This document shows, piece by piece, positions 1 through 6,321 of a DNA stretch of 17,718 nt. The stretch lies in the NCBI GenBank assembly GCA_023245265.1, contig JAHFKQ010000014.1:1-17718 (forward strand). The letters run 5' to 3'. Numbering within the stretch: position 1 is the stretch's first letter; the number at the start of each line of letters is the position of its first letter. The notes beneath the pieces were generated by a model. The model did no database searches. It was given only the letters and a program-made list of their open reading frames with translations, and was not told where the DNA came from. Origin of the DNA: Candidatus Collierbacteria bacterium. GTDB taxonomy: Bacteria > Patescibacteriota > Microgenomatia > UBA1400 > MFAQ01. Position numbers and translations under genes: made by a program.

Positions 1-589
1 ATCCCGAATCAGGGTAGATCTGGAAAACCGTATCCAATTTCTTACGCAGTGTTTTGCCCCCACTAGTCATAAGCGACAAGGCTTCAAAAATAGTTTTTTC
101 GGAAAAACCTAGTCGCAATTTACCGAGAACCATTCTCGCGATAAATTTTCTTTCGATTGCCGAGGTCGTCAGTAATAGTTCCGTTAGTCTGGCTACTTTC
201 CGCTCCTGACTACCGCCTCCTCCTTCATCTGCCATAATTTTCAGCTTCTCAAAAATTTCCACCACTGATCGTTTGACCGGAGTCTCTTTTTTAAAATCCA
301 ATCCTTCTACCAATAGCCCCAGATCCCCCTTAGCTTTATATCTTTTTTCGGCCTCCGTTTCGGTTATGTTGGCACACTCCGCTACACTCCGCAGAACCAT
401 TTTTACCGCCATGTTAAACTCGGTGTTTTGAAAGTCTGGCCCCAAGCTCCCAAGCGTTAAATAAATACCCTTATCGGCTTCTTGAGGTTTCATTTTTTCT
501 ATGAGTTCAGCCAAGACTTTAGCTATCTCCAATCGTGAGGAAATTTTCTCCAGTCTCTCCAGATAATCGGCAAATTCTTTAAACAACAT
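1..589 (-). CDS. lig: ATP-dependent DNA ligase, N-terminal part (3' end outside window)
   Basis: Seals nicks in duplex DNA using ATP in replication and repair. About 196 codons are visible and the frame runs off the left edge without a stop, so the adenylation (KxDG) and OB domains lie outside the window. What is seen is the all-helical DNA-binding domain of archaeal/eukaryotic LIG1-type ligases: MLFKEFADYLERLEKISSRLE at the start, then YLTLGSLGPDF and EFNMAVKMVLRS, and near residues 150-170 a segment with IERKFIARMVLGKLRLGF, all typical of archaeal ligases. The start at 589 is preferred because a TATACT box lies exactly 6 nt upstream. An in-frame ATG at 634 would add 15 residues (beginning MNNRKIYAPRW) and is the alternative. 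No Shine-Dalgarno precedes either start. Most bacteria rely on NAD-dependent LigA; whether this genome also has one cannot be seen here. Confidence 0.87.
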   Translation of the reverse strand, partial: MLFKEFADYLERLEKISSRLEIAKVLAELIEKMKPQEADKGIYLTLGSLGPDFQNTEFNMAVKMVLRSVAECANITETEAEKRYKAKGDLGLLVEGLDFKKETPVKRSVVEIFEKLKIMADEGGGGSQERKVARLTELLLTTSAIERKFIARMVLGKLRLGFSEKTIFEALSLMTSGGKTLRKKLDTVFQIYPDSG

Positions 590-595
590 ACTTGT

Positions 596-601
596 AGTAT
601 A
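596..601 (-). promoter_or_regulatory. -10 box for the ligase gene, leaderless spacing
   Basis: TATACT (5/6 match to TATAAT) reads on the minus strand and is followed by ACAAGT and then the ATG at 589. A 6-nt gap would put transcription start on or next to the start codon, giving a leaderless mRNA. No clear -35 hexamer is seen 17 nt upstream (GAAAAA there). The same geometry recurs at other genes in the window. Confidence 0.5.
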
Positions 602-660
602 CCAACGAGGAGCATAAATTTTTCTATTATTCATGAGCACACCATTTCGAGCAAATATGT

Positions 661-742
661 CGCATGCGCGTAGTAATTCGTTTCGAATTCTCTTAAATAG
701 TGGCGAGTGCGGCACGCGCTTGACGCGTGCGGTCTTGAGACC
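661..742. repeat. Palindrome cluster in the spacer upstream of the ligase gene
   Basis: Four perfect inverted repeats sit within about 80 nt of the 229-nt spacer: CGCATGCG (661-668); AATTCG-TTT-CGAATT (675-689); GCACGCG-CTTGA-CGCGTGC (712-730); and GGTCT-TG-AGACC (731-742), the last two touching each other. The short loops (2-5 nt) suit RNA or cruciform hairpins. The stretch 700-745 looks richer in GC and CpG than its surroundings. No T-run follows, so it is not a plain intrinsic terminator. Function is unknown. The rest of the spacer (743-818 and 590-660) shows nothing else I can name. Confidence 0.6.
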
Positions 743-818
743 ACGACTTGAGAAACAGAATTACAGCGACCGACATTCCCCGTGAGAAATCGTGTGCGAA
801 ATGGATTGGAAAAATTGG

Positions 819-1922
819 TTACCGATAACTCTTCACCTTCCCCATCACATACACCGCCCCCTTCGTTTTCCCCTTTTTCCGTATCAGTTTTTTATCAATC
901 AAGTCTTTTAAATCGCGTAGAATTGTGTCATCGGATACCATTGGTAAGGTATTTCGGATTTCCTTAATTGTCATCTCATTTTTCAAAGTCATTTCCTCCA
1001 TGATGGCGATTTCCCTTTCTGTCAAAGATATCACTCTACCCTTATCTGATTTAAAAAGCGGGGCGTCTCCGACTAAATTAAGTACTTTTGTTTTTGTTTT
1101 TTCAGCCGCATCATCCAGATTTCTAGTAAAGTACTCAAACCAGAGACTTAGTTCTCCGTTATTCGCCGGCACCGAGGCCAATGCCGCCATAAAATTATCT
1201 CTGTTTTTTAGAGTTTCTTCTTCCGGGGACCAAAGTTTTTTTAGATCGTACCCCTCACTTGCGAGAACGAGTTGGGTAAAGCAAAAAGCGGTACTTAAAT
1301 TATTCTTGGCAAAGGGACTTATCCTCATGAGTTCATAAAGCATTGTCCCTGCTTTCAATACCGGATGGATTTCATTTTTACCAGCGTTTTCAAACCACCC
1401 AAACAAATCTTCAATTTGATATGGCACTTCTACAGCCAATGGGGCGGAACCTGTCGCTTCTTCTGGGACATTTATTTGGCGGAATGACCCCAGCTCCGTG
1501 GTTGAGACCAATCTCTCCCCCAGCAAAGCATTCAGTTTGATCAAATCCGTCTGGCCATAATCGGTTTGTTTGAATTTTTTGGTTAGATAGGCAATTTGCT
1601 CCATCAGTCTATTAGTATTCAAGAAATTTAGAACTTGCTGAATATCTCTTTCTTTGCCTACTACTCCGGCTCTAATTGCCACATCCGAAGCCTTATCATC
1701 TCGCTCCGGTTCATCTTTAACAATTTTTGCGAGATCATCAGACCTCAAGCCATTTTCCAAATAATGAAAGATGCTGAAAATCCTTCTTACTAAACCTTCT
1801 TGTTTTAATCGGCTCTCCCATTCCGGTTGCAAGGGGGCGATGTCCACTAGCTTTCTGTTAACCTCAAGGTTAATTAAGCAGGACAAGGTCTTATTTGATA
1901 TTTCATACACCGGCACAAACAT
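819..1922 (-). CDS. Fic-fold protein with degenerate active site and C-terminal winged helix
   Basis: Fic proteins normally transfer AMP or other nucleotide moieties to target proteins using a loop HPFxxGNGRxxR. This 367-residue protein keeps the Fic framework: a region with GSFRQINV near residues 145-152, the helix beginning HPVLKAG at about 186, and the loop position at about 202-212. The loop reads SPFAKNNLSTAF: the catalytic His is Ser, and the GNGR that binds phosphate is replaced. AMP transfer is therefore unlikely. Residues about 300-360 (LTEREIAIMEEM, then MTIKEIRNTL, then DDTILRDLKDL) look like a winged helix-turn-helix, as in many Fic-wHTH proteins. This suggests a DNA- or ligand-binding regulator, which is inference. 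It follows nnrD by 45 nt on the same strand. The start at 1922 is the first ATG in frame; a weak GAAAAT lies 6 nt upstream. Confidence 0.72.
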   Translation of the reverse strand: MFVPVYEISNKTLSCLINLEVNRKLVDIAPLQPEWESRLKQEGLVRRIFSIFHYLENGLRSDDLAKIVKDEPERDDKASDVAIRAGVVGKERDIQQVLNFLNTNRLMEQIAYLTKKFKQTDYGQTDLIKLNALLGERLVSTTELGSFRQINVPEEATGSAPLAVEVPYQIEDLFGWFENAGKNEIHPVLKAGTMLYELMRISPFAKNNLSTAFCFTQLVLASEGYDLKKLWSPEEETLKNRDNFMAALASVPANNGELSLWFEYFTRNLDDAAEKTKTKVLNLVGDAPLFKSDKGRVISLTEREIAIMEEMTLKNEMTIKEIRNTLPMVSDDTILRDLKDLIDKKLIRKKGKTKGAVYVMGKVKSYR

Positions 1923-1929
1923 AAATCAA

Positions 1930-1951
1930 TTTTCGCATTTCTTGCGGAAAA
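1930..1951. other. Hairpin between nnrD and the Fic-like gene
   Basis: On the plus strand TTTTCGC (1930-1936), a 7-nt loop and GCGGAAAA (1944-1951) pair with one bulged G. In the minus-strand direction of transcription it is followed by TTGATTT rather than a T-run, so a role as terminator is doubtful. It may instead slow read-through or protect the nnrD 3' end. Confidence 0.35.
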
Positions 1952-1967
1952 TGGCAACTTATGGCTA

Positions 1968-2831
1968 TCAACTTCCAGCTACCTCACTGTAAATTTTCGG
2001 CACCATCTCGACAACATCATCGGCATTAAACATCATTCCTTGATTTATCGCTAGTTTCTCTGCCGCTTTTTTAACGAGGAATGATGCCGCCGCCGCCGCA
2101 AAAATTGGTTCATCCTTGGCCAGTAATCCCACTATCACGCCGGCAATCGAATCACCAATGCCACCTTTAATCAGACCGTCATTACCACCATATATCTTTA
2201 CCACTCGTTCACCATCGCTCACAATCGAAACTTCATCCTTAGTCAAAATTACCAAGTTATATTTTTTAGCCAATTGTTTCACCTGTTCAGATCTTTTATC
2301 TATTACAGCCTCCATCTTTTGGCCAAACATCATCTCAAACTCCTTACCGTTTGGCGTGACCACGGCACCTTTTGGTATGTCCTCTACTTTCACCACTTGT
2401 AGTGCTCCACCATCCACCACCCATTTTCTATCGGGATATTTTCCAAAAAAATCTAAACACATTCTCCGTGTCTCTTCACCCTCAGTGTCACAGACAAAGT
2501 TTTGTTCTTTGATGTGACTTCTCATCATTCCCGGGCCAATCAAAACCGCGTCAGATTTCGCCACATAATTACCCACCTCGTCGTATGGTACCCAGACAAA
2601 ACTCGAAAGGCCTGCTTTGATAATATTGGCCACTTCTTTATCTTCACTCGGTGAGGAAAAATAAGTCATACTGACTATTCTTGCGGCCCCTCTGAGGGAA
2701 AGAAGCGGCGCTCCATGAAAGAGCTTACTTCCACCAATGATAGTTACTTGTCCGGCCACATGTTTTCCGGCAATATTTTTCAGCGTCTTACTCTCCTTAA
2801 ACCAACTATGATCAAATGTTTCGATGGACAT
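1968..2831 (-). CDS. nnrD: ADP/ATP-dependent (S)-NAD(P)H-hydrate dehydratase (ribokinase-like)
   Basis: Repairs hydrated nicotinamide cofactors: it dehydrates (S)-NADHX or NADPHX back to NADH or NADPH at the cost of ADP or ATP. The 287-residue length fits a stand-alone dehydratase domain (COG0063), without the NnrE epimerase domain often fused to it. Motifs in order are IIGGSKLFHGAPLLSLRGAAR (about 31-51), DAVLIGPGM, WVVDGGAL, VTPNGKEFEMMFG (the VLTPHxxEf equivalent), and near the C-terminus GGNDGLIKGGIGDSIAGVI, whose GGxGD carries the catalytic Asp of the ribokinase superfamily. The gene ends 45 nt before the Fic-like gene on the same strand. Its start at 2831 is divergent from the DUF5654 gene, with 34 nt between them. 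No leaderless-type -10 box is seen at 6 nt; a TATATT box about 20 nt upstream is possible. Confidence 0.85.
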   Translation of the reverse strand: MSIETFDHSWFKESKTLKNIAGKHVAGQVTIIGGSKLFHGAPLLSLRGAARIVSMTYFSSPSEDKEVANIIKAGLSSFVWVPYDEVGNYVAKSDAVLIGPGMMRSHIKEQNFVCDTEGEETRRMCLDFFGKYPDRKWVVDGGALQVVKVEDIPKGAVVTPNGKEFEMMFGQKMEAVIDKRSEQVKQLAKKYNLVILTKDEVSIVSDGERVVKIYGGNDGLIKGGIGDSIAGVIVGLLAKDEPIFAAAAASFLVKKAAEKLAINQGMMFNADDVVEMVPKIYSEVAGS

Positions 2832-2859
2832 ATACAGTCTGATTTTACTTTAATATAAT
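2831..2859 (+). promoter_or_regulatory. Promoter of the DUF5654 gene, leaderless spacing
   Basis: A perfect TATAAT (2854-2859) is followed by AGAGAT and the ATG at 2866. A TATACA hexamer (4/6 match to TTGACA) lies 17 nt upstream at 2831-2836. The predicted transcription start falls at the start codon. The region is shared with the divergent nnrD start. Confidence 0.65.
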
Positions 2860-2865
2860 AGAGAT

Positions 2866-3138
2866 ATGAAAGCCAAAAAGAAAATCGCCAAACCTCTCCC
2901 TCACGCCGTGGCTACCCAAGTCATTACTCTCATCTCTACTTCTTTCGGTCTAGTTGCCGCGCTGGCTTGGAACGAAGCCATCAAGGAGTATGTCACCGTT
3001 TTTATCAAACCCTACTTTGCTAAAGGTTCCGGTGTCATTTCCCTCTTTATCTATGCCATCGCCATTACCATCATCGCCGTGGTTATCACTATCCAAGCCA
3101 CTCGTATCTTAGAGAGGATCAACGCTAAGAAAGTCTGA
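2866..3138 (+). CDS. DUF5654 family two-helix membrane protein
   Basis: A 90-residue membrane protein of unknown function, of a family found in CPR bacteria and archaea. A basic N-terminus (KAKKKIAK) precedes a first hydrophobic segment at about residues 17-35 containing the family hallmark TSFGLVAALAWNEAIK. A linker (about 36-55) with IKPYFAKGSG follows, then a second strongly hydrophobic helix at about 56-80, and a short basic tail (RILERINAKKV). It is the only plus-strand gene in the left third of the window, has its own predicted leaderless promoter, and overlaps the 3' end of recF tail to tail by 14 nt. Membrane location is clear from the sequence; the role is unknown. Confidence 0.83.
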   Translation: MKAKKKIAKPLPHAVATQVITLISTSFGLVAALAWNEAIKEYVTVFIKPYFAKGSGVISLFIYAIAITIIAVVITIQATRILERINAKKV

Positions 3139-3149
3139 TTATCTTAGCG
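3123..3149. terminator. Bidirectional hairpin at the DUF5654/recF convergence
   Basis: CGCTAAGA (3123-3130) and TCTTAGCG (3142-3149) are perfect 8-bp inverted repeats around an 11-nt loop. The recF stop (TAG, 3125-3127 on the minus strand) is in one arm and the DUF5654 stop (TGA, 3136-3138) is in the loop. No long T-run follows on either side, so termination efficiency is uncertain. Confidence 0.5.
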
Positions 3150-4174
3150 CCCTTAAACATCTTACTATCACCCTCATCGGCCGTCGTGACCACAACCTGT
3201 CGGCCGGACATCACTCGAAGGACTTCTTCTTTGTGTACTTCATCTAGCTCGGAGAAAATATCATCCAAAAGCAGCAGCACTTTTTTATCACTCTTTTCTT
3301 CCATAAAATATATCTCCCCCATCTTAAGCGCCAAGACCGCCATTCTTTGTTCTCCTCTGGAGCCATAAGTTGCCAGATCTCGGCTTTTATCTTTGACCAC
3401 AAAATCATCTTTATGTGGTCCTACCAGAGTATATCCCACCGCCACCTCGGCTTCTTTATACTGGCTTAGCCGAGACTCACTCACTGCGCTCATATCATAG
3501 ATAATTTCAAGGTCTTTAAAAAGATCACTCTTCTTAAACAAATTATTTATATACTCAATCAACTCTCTCCTCTTGTCAGTCACCACTTGTCCATGTTTAA
3601 TCAGCAGCCCGTCCCAAAAGGTTAGGGCATACCGACTCGCCGTGCCTTCACGGATATCATCCAATATTTTATTTCTCCGTCGTAGCGCTTGCTCATAAGT
3701 AGACAGACTATTCTCGTAGACTTTATCTACCTGTATCAGTAGGCTGTCCAGGAACCGTCTTCTTGGGCTCGGCGACCCGCTGACGAGCTCCACATCCTCT
3801 GGCCGGAAAAGGACTAAGGGTAATAATCCCAAAATATCCCTTCTTCTCTTGGAAGCTCCATCCACTAGATACTTTCTTTTATTGACGGCCTTGCCCATTA
3901 CCGTCCCGTTGTTGACTATCACTTCCAACGACATCTGATCAGTTTTGGTCAGCTGGACTTCCCCGGCTACTTTACCAAGCTCCAGTCCAAAGCCCACCAT
4001 CTCTTCGGTTCTTTTGGCCCGGAAGCTGTCTCCCACTCCCAGTAGATATATCGCTTCCAGAAAATTCGTCTTACCTTTGGCATTTTGCCCCACCACCACA
4101 TTCACTCCACTAGTAAGTTCAAACTCCGCCTCCACATAATTTCTAAATCCCGATAGTCTCAATTTGGTTAGCAT
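3125..4174 (-). CDS. recF: DNA replication and repair protein RecF
   Basis: SMC-like ATPase that binds gapped DNA and, with RecO and RecR, loads RecA. The 349-residue length is normal for RecF. It opens with LTKLRLSGFRNY, the standard RecF start. The Walker A is GQNAKGKTN at residues 29-37, the ABC signature region is YGSRGEQRMAVLALKMGE in the C-terminal third, and the Walker B is VLLLLDDIFSELDE. There is no dnaA-dnaN-gyrB neighbourhood. The gene stands downstream of GT2, and its promoter overlaps the GT2 stop codon, so it can be expressed on its own. The start at 4174 is the first ATG in frame, 10 nt after a TAGAAT box. The 3' end overlaps the convergent DUF5654 gene by 14 nt. Confidence 0.93.
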   Translation of the reverse strand: MLTKLRLSGFRNYVEAEFELTSGVNVVVGQNAKGKTNFLEAIYLLGVGDSFRAKRTEEMVGFGLELGKVAGEVQLTKTDQMSLEVIVNNGTVMGKAVNKRKYLVDGASKRRRDILGLLPLVLFRPEDVELVSGSPSPRRRFLDSLLIQVDKVYENSLSTYEQALRRRNKILDDIREGTASRYALTFWDGLLIKHGQVVTDKRRELIEYINNLFKKSDLFKDLEIIYDMSAVSESRLSQYKEAEVAVGYTLVGPHKDDFVVKDKSRDLATYGSRGEQRMAVLALKMGEIYFMEEKSDKKVLLLLDDIFSELDEVHKEEVLRVMSGRQVVVTTADEGDSKMFKGAKIIRLS

Positions 4175-4184
4175 TTCTAACCAT

Positions 4185-4213
4185 ATTCTACCTTGTCTCC
4201 TGCGGGGTGTAAT
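4185..4213 (-). promoter_or_regulatory. Candidate promoter of recF
   Basis: On the minus strand ATTACA (4208-4213, 4/6 match to TTGACA), a 17-nt spacer and TAGAAT (4185-4190, 5/6 match to TATAAT) end 10 nt before the recF ATG. The TAG of the -10 box is the stop codon of GT2. The predicted leader is only about 3-4 nt. Confidence 0.45.
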
Positions 4214-4889
4214 AATTTAATTTGTTTACCATTGATGTTTGGAACAAGAACTCTTTCCAGCCGATACTACTTAATACCTCAAATGTCATCTGAAAACTTT
4301 GCAGCAATCCCACCAAACCATTTTTTTTAGTTTTAGAGATTTGCGATACTCCCATCAGCAATACCTTTTCCACTCTTTCCTCTTTTAAGAAATAATTATT
4401 CAGGGCCGCTTCTATGGTATAACCATGATTTTGAAAAATATCGATTTTTTCCATCAACTTTTTACGCAAAAAAGCCCTTTCCCCTCCATAAGCCGCCGAA
4501 CAGGCAATCATTCTTGAGTAAACCACCTCCTTCTCTCTGACACCAATAGCCATGTCACAGAAATTCTTTTCCACCGGCTCGCAAAGCGCAAATAAATGTT
4601 CTTGAGAAAAATTTTTTAAATCAGCATCAACAAAAATCACCACCTCCCCTTTTGACCACAACAACCCCGTTTTCATAGCCGCCGACTTTCCCAAATTCTG
4701 CTCATGCCTCAATACCGTTATTTCTTTAGGCAATCGGCCAAGCACTTCTTTTGTCTCCTCATTCGACCCATCGTCTACAATGATGATTTCTTTAATCCTA
4801 TCGTTACCGAGTAGTTTTTTAATAGTCTGGAGAACTCTTCTCCTTTCATTTAAACAAGGAATTACTACACTTATTGTGCCACCAGGCAT
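4188..4889 (-). CDS. Family 2 glycosyltransferase
   Basis: A GT-A fold glycosyltransferase that moves a sugar from a nucleotide-sugar donor, probably in cell-surface polysaccharide or glycolipid synthesis. The 233-residue protein starts ISVVIPCLNERRRV, the usual GT2 opening, followed by IIIVDDGSNEET (about 35-46), NLGKSAAMKTGL and VVIFVDADLKN, where DAD is the metal-binding DXD equivalent (about residues 92-94). There are no clear membrane segments, so it is likely cytoplasmic or peripheral. The acceptor is not predictable. A perfect TATAAT 6 nt before the ATG gives it its own promoter inside the intergenic gap after mutM. The stop codon overlaps the recF -10 box. Confidence 0.87.
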   Translation of the reverse strand: MPGGTISVVIPCLNERRRVLQTIKKLLGNDRIKEIIIVDDGSNEETKEVLGRLPKEITVLRHEQNLGKSAAMKTGLLWSKGEVVIFVDADLKNFSQEHLFALCEPVEKNFCDMAIGVREKEVVYSRMIACSAAYGGERAFLRKKLMEKIDIFQNHGYTIEAALNNYFLKEERVEKVLLMGVSQISKTKKNGLVGLLQSFQMTFEVLSSIGWKEFLFQTSMVNKLNYYTPQETR

Positions 4890-4895
4890 ACTCTG

Positions 4896-4926
4896 ATTAT
4901 ATCAAAATCAGTATTATTTCTGACAA
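4896..4926 (-). promoter_or_regulatory. Promoter of GT2, leaderless spacing, overlapping the 3' end of mutM
   Basis: TATAAT (4896-4901 on the minus strand) is followed by CAGAGT and the ATG at 4889, again a 6-nt gap. TTGTCA (4921-4926, 5/6 match to TTGACA) lies 19 nt upstream inside the last codons of mutM, a rather long spacer. Confidence 0.6.
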
Positions 4927-5762
4927 TGTACACAGAAGAAAGTTCCCCTTCCACCCAATTTTATTTTCTTAATTTTTTCCTCACAGTTTAAACATTTTTG
5001 ACCTTCTCTTTTATAAACCAGGAAATGATCTTGATAAGTTCCTCCCAATCCGGACACATCGACATAGTTACTCGAGCTGGCCCCACCATATTTAATTCCA
5101 AGATTAATTACCTTTACCACCGCCTCATGCAGTTTTTTAATTTCTACCTCACTAAGACTTTCGCTCTTTCTTTCCGGTCTAATGCCGGCGAGGAACAAAG
5201 CGTCGTTGACATAGATATTTCCTAGTCCACCCATCTTGTCTTGGTCTAGGAGAACCAGCTTTACCGGCTTTCTCGATTTTCTCAAAATCTCCGTAAAATA
5301 CTCCAAGGTAAAATCATCATCGATAATGTCGGGTGCCATTTTACGCACCTCCTTGTCGTATTTATCTTTTTCCATCAGTTTCATCCAGCCAAAAACCCGC
5401 ATATCATTAAAAAATAATTTGTCTCCCCCATTAAATGTCCAAACCACTCTCGTGTGTTTACTCGGCAAACTATTTACCCAGTCTGCCGTAGGATGCCCTC
5501 CCACCACTTTTCTCCCTTTGCCCAAAAAAACCAGTTGACCCGTCATTTTCAAATGCACCACTACCATCTCAGTTTTCCCTCGAAATAAAATTTCCAGAAC
5601 TTTTGACTTGCGCTGAACATCTTTAATTATCCAGCCTGTTAAGGATTCCGGATCTCCCCCAAAACTCTTAGATCTCAATACCTCCACCTTGGCAATTGTT
5701 TTACCGACCAATACTGCTTTAAGTTGTCTTCTGATGGTTTCCACTTCCGGTAGTTCCGGCAT
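4914..5762 (-). CDS. mutM: Formamidopyrimidine-DNA glycosylase (Fpg)
   Basis: Removes 8-oxoguanine and other oxidised purines from DNA and cleaves the abasic site by beta/delta elimination. The start is fixed at 5762 by chemistry: the mature protein must begin PELPEVETIRRQ, with Pro as nucleophile and the next Glu catalytic. A longer frame reaching 5825 is therefore not the true N-terminus. From this start the protein has 282 residues, as usual for Fpg. Other marks are VHLKMTGQL with the conserved Lys, the H2TH region with GGLGNIYVNDALF, and the C-terminal zinc finger: CLNC, then GGRGTFFCVHC, with the conserved Arg of the finger hairpin. It starts 1 nt after the MFS stop, so it is probably translated from the same message as the genes upstream. 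Confidence 0.94.
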   Translation of the reverse strand: MPELPEVETIRRQLKAVLVGKTIAKVEVLRSKSFGGDPESLTGWIIKDVQRKSKVLEILFRGKTEMVVVHLKMTGQLVFLGKGRKVVGGHPTADWVNSLPSKHTRVVWTFNGGDKLFFNDMRVFGWMKLMEKDKYDKEVRKMAPDIIDDDFTLEYFTEILRKSRKPVKLVLLDQDKMGGLGNIYVNDALFLAGIRPERKSESLSEVEIKKLHEAVVKVINLGIKYGGASSSNYVDVSGLGGTYQDHFLVYKREGQKCLNCEEKIKKIKLGGRGTFFCVHCQK

Positions 5763-5763
5763 T

Positions 5764-6321
5764 TTAGAGAATCTTTCTCGGCGTAAATAATATCCAACCG
5801 GCCGAAATGAAACACAGAGTTCCAATTATCACAAACAAAAAGTTAAAGCCCAAACTACTCACTATGAATCCTCCCACTATTGTTCCTAATGCCATAACGA
5901 GATTAGAAATCAAAGACCAATCAGAGTACTCCAGCACTTCTTCTTTTTTATTTGTATGTTGGGCAAATAATGCTCCAAAAATAGGTGTTCCCAAGGCTTC
6001 TCCTAAGCCAAAAGCTATTTGAATCAATATTAAAGCCAAAGCTGTTTCGATTTTAATCATCGATAAAAAAGCCAAACCGCGAATAATATAGCTGGCCGCG
6101 AGGAGAAGTTCTTTCTCCTTGACTTTATCGCCCCACTTAGCCATAAATAGCAAAAAAAGCGTGGACGCTACATAAAACACCGCCGCCGAAATGCTAACCA
6201 AGAGAACCCCTCCACCAATATTTTGGACATAAATAGCATACAGTGGCCCAAGTAGCAGAGCCGCGAATACATATACTGCATTACTGATAAACAAAACTTT
6301 TAAAGCAGCATTATTTCTCAT
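5764..6321 (-). CDS. Half-size major facilitator (MFS)-like membrane protein
   Basis: At 185 residues it is about half a normal 12-helix MFS transporter. Six hydrophobic segments are visible at about 7-28, 37-59, 72-90, 94-115, 135-155 and 160-178. The loop between helices 2 and 3 (FMAKWGDKVKEKE) resembles the MFS signature GxLaDrxgrr. This looks like the N-terminal half of an MFS protein. Function might need a homodimer or another half; the substrate is unknown. It ends with a normal stop 1 nt before mutM, and no C-terminal half is found in another frame because mutM occupies that DNA. Its start overlaps the GT4 3' end by 11 nt, with GGAG directly next to the ATG. A later start is possible. 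Confidence 0.7.
   Translation of the reverse strand: MRNNAALKVLFISNAVYVFAALLLGPLYAIYVQNIGGGVLLVSISAAVFYVASTLFLLFMAKWGDKVKEKELLLAASYIIRGLAFLSMIKIETALALILIQIAFGLGEALGTPIFGALFAQHTNKKEEVLEYSDWSLISNLVMALGTIVGGFIVSSLGFNFLFVIIGTLCFISAGWILFTPRKIL

Noticed and set aside
5763..5825. Upstream in-frame start for mutM
   Set aside because: Fpg needs Pro as the first residue after Met; only the start at 5762 gives this.
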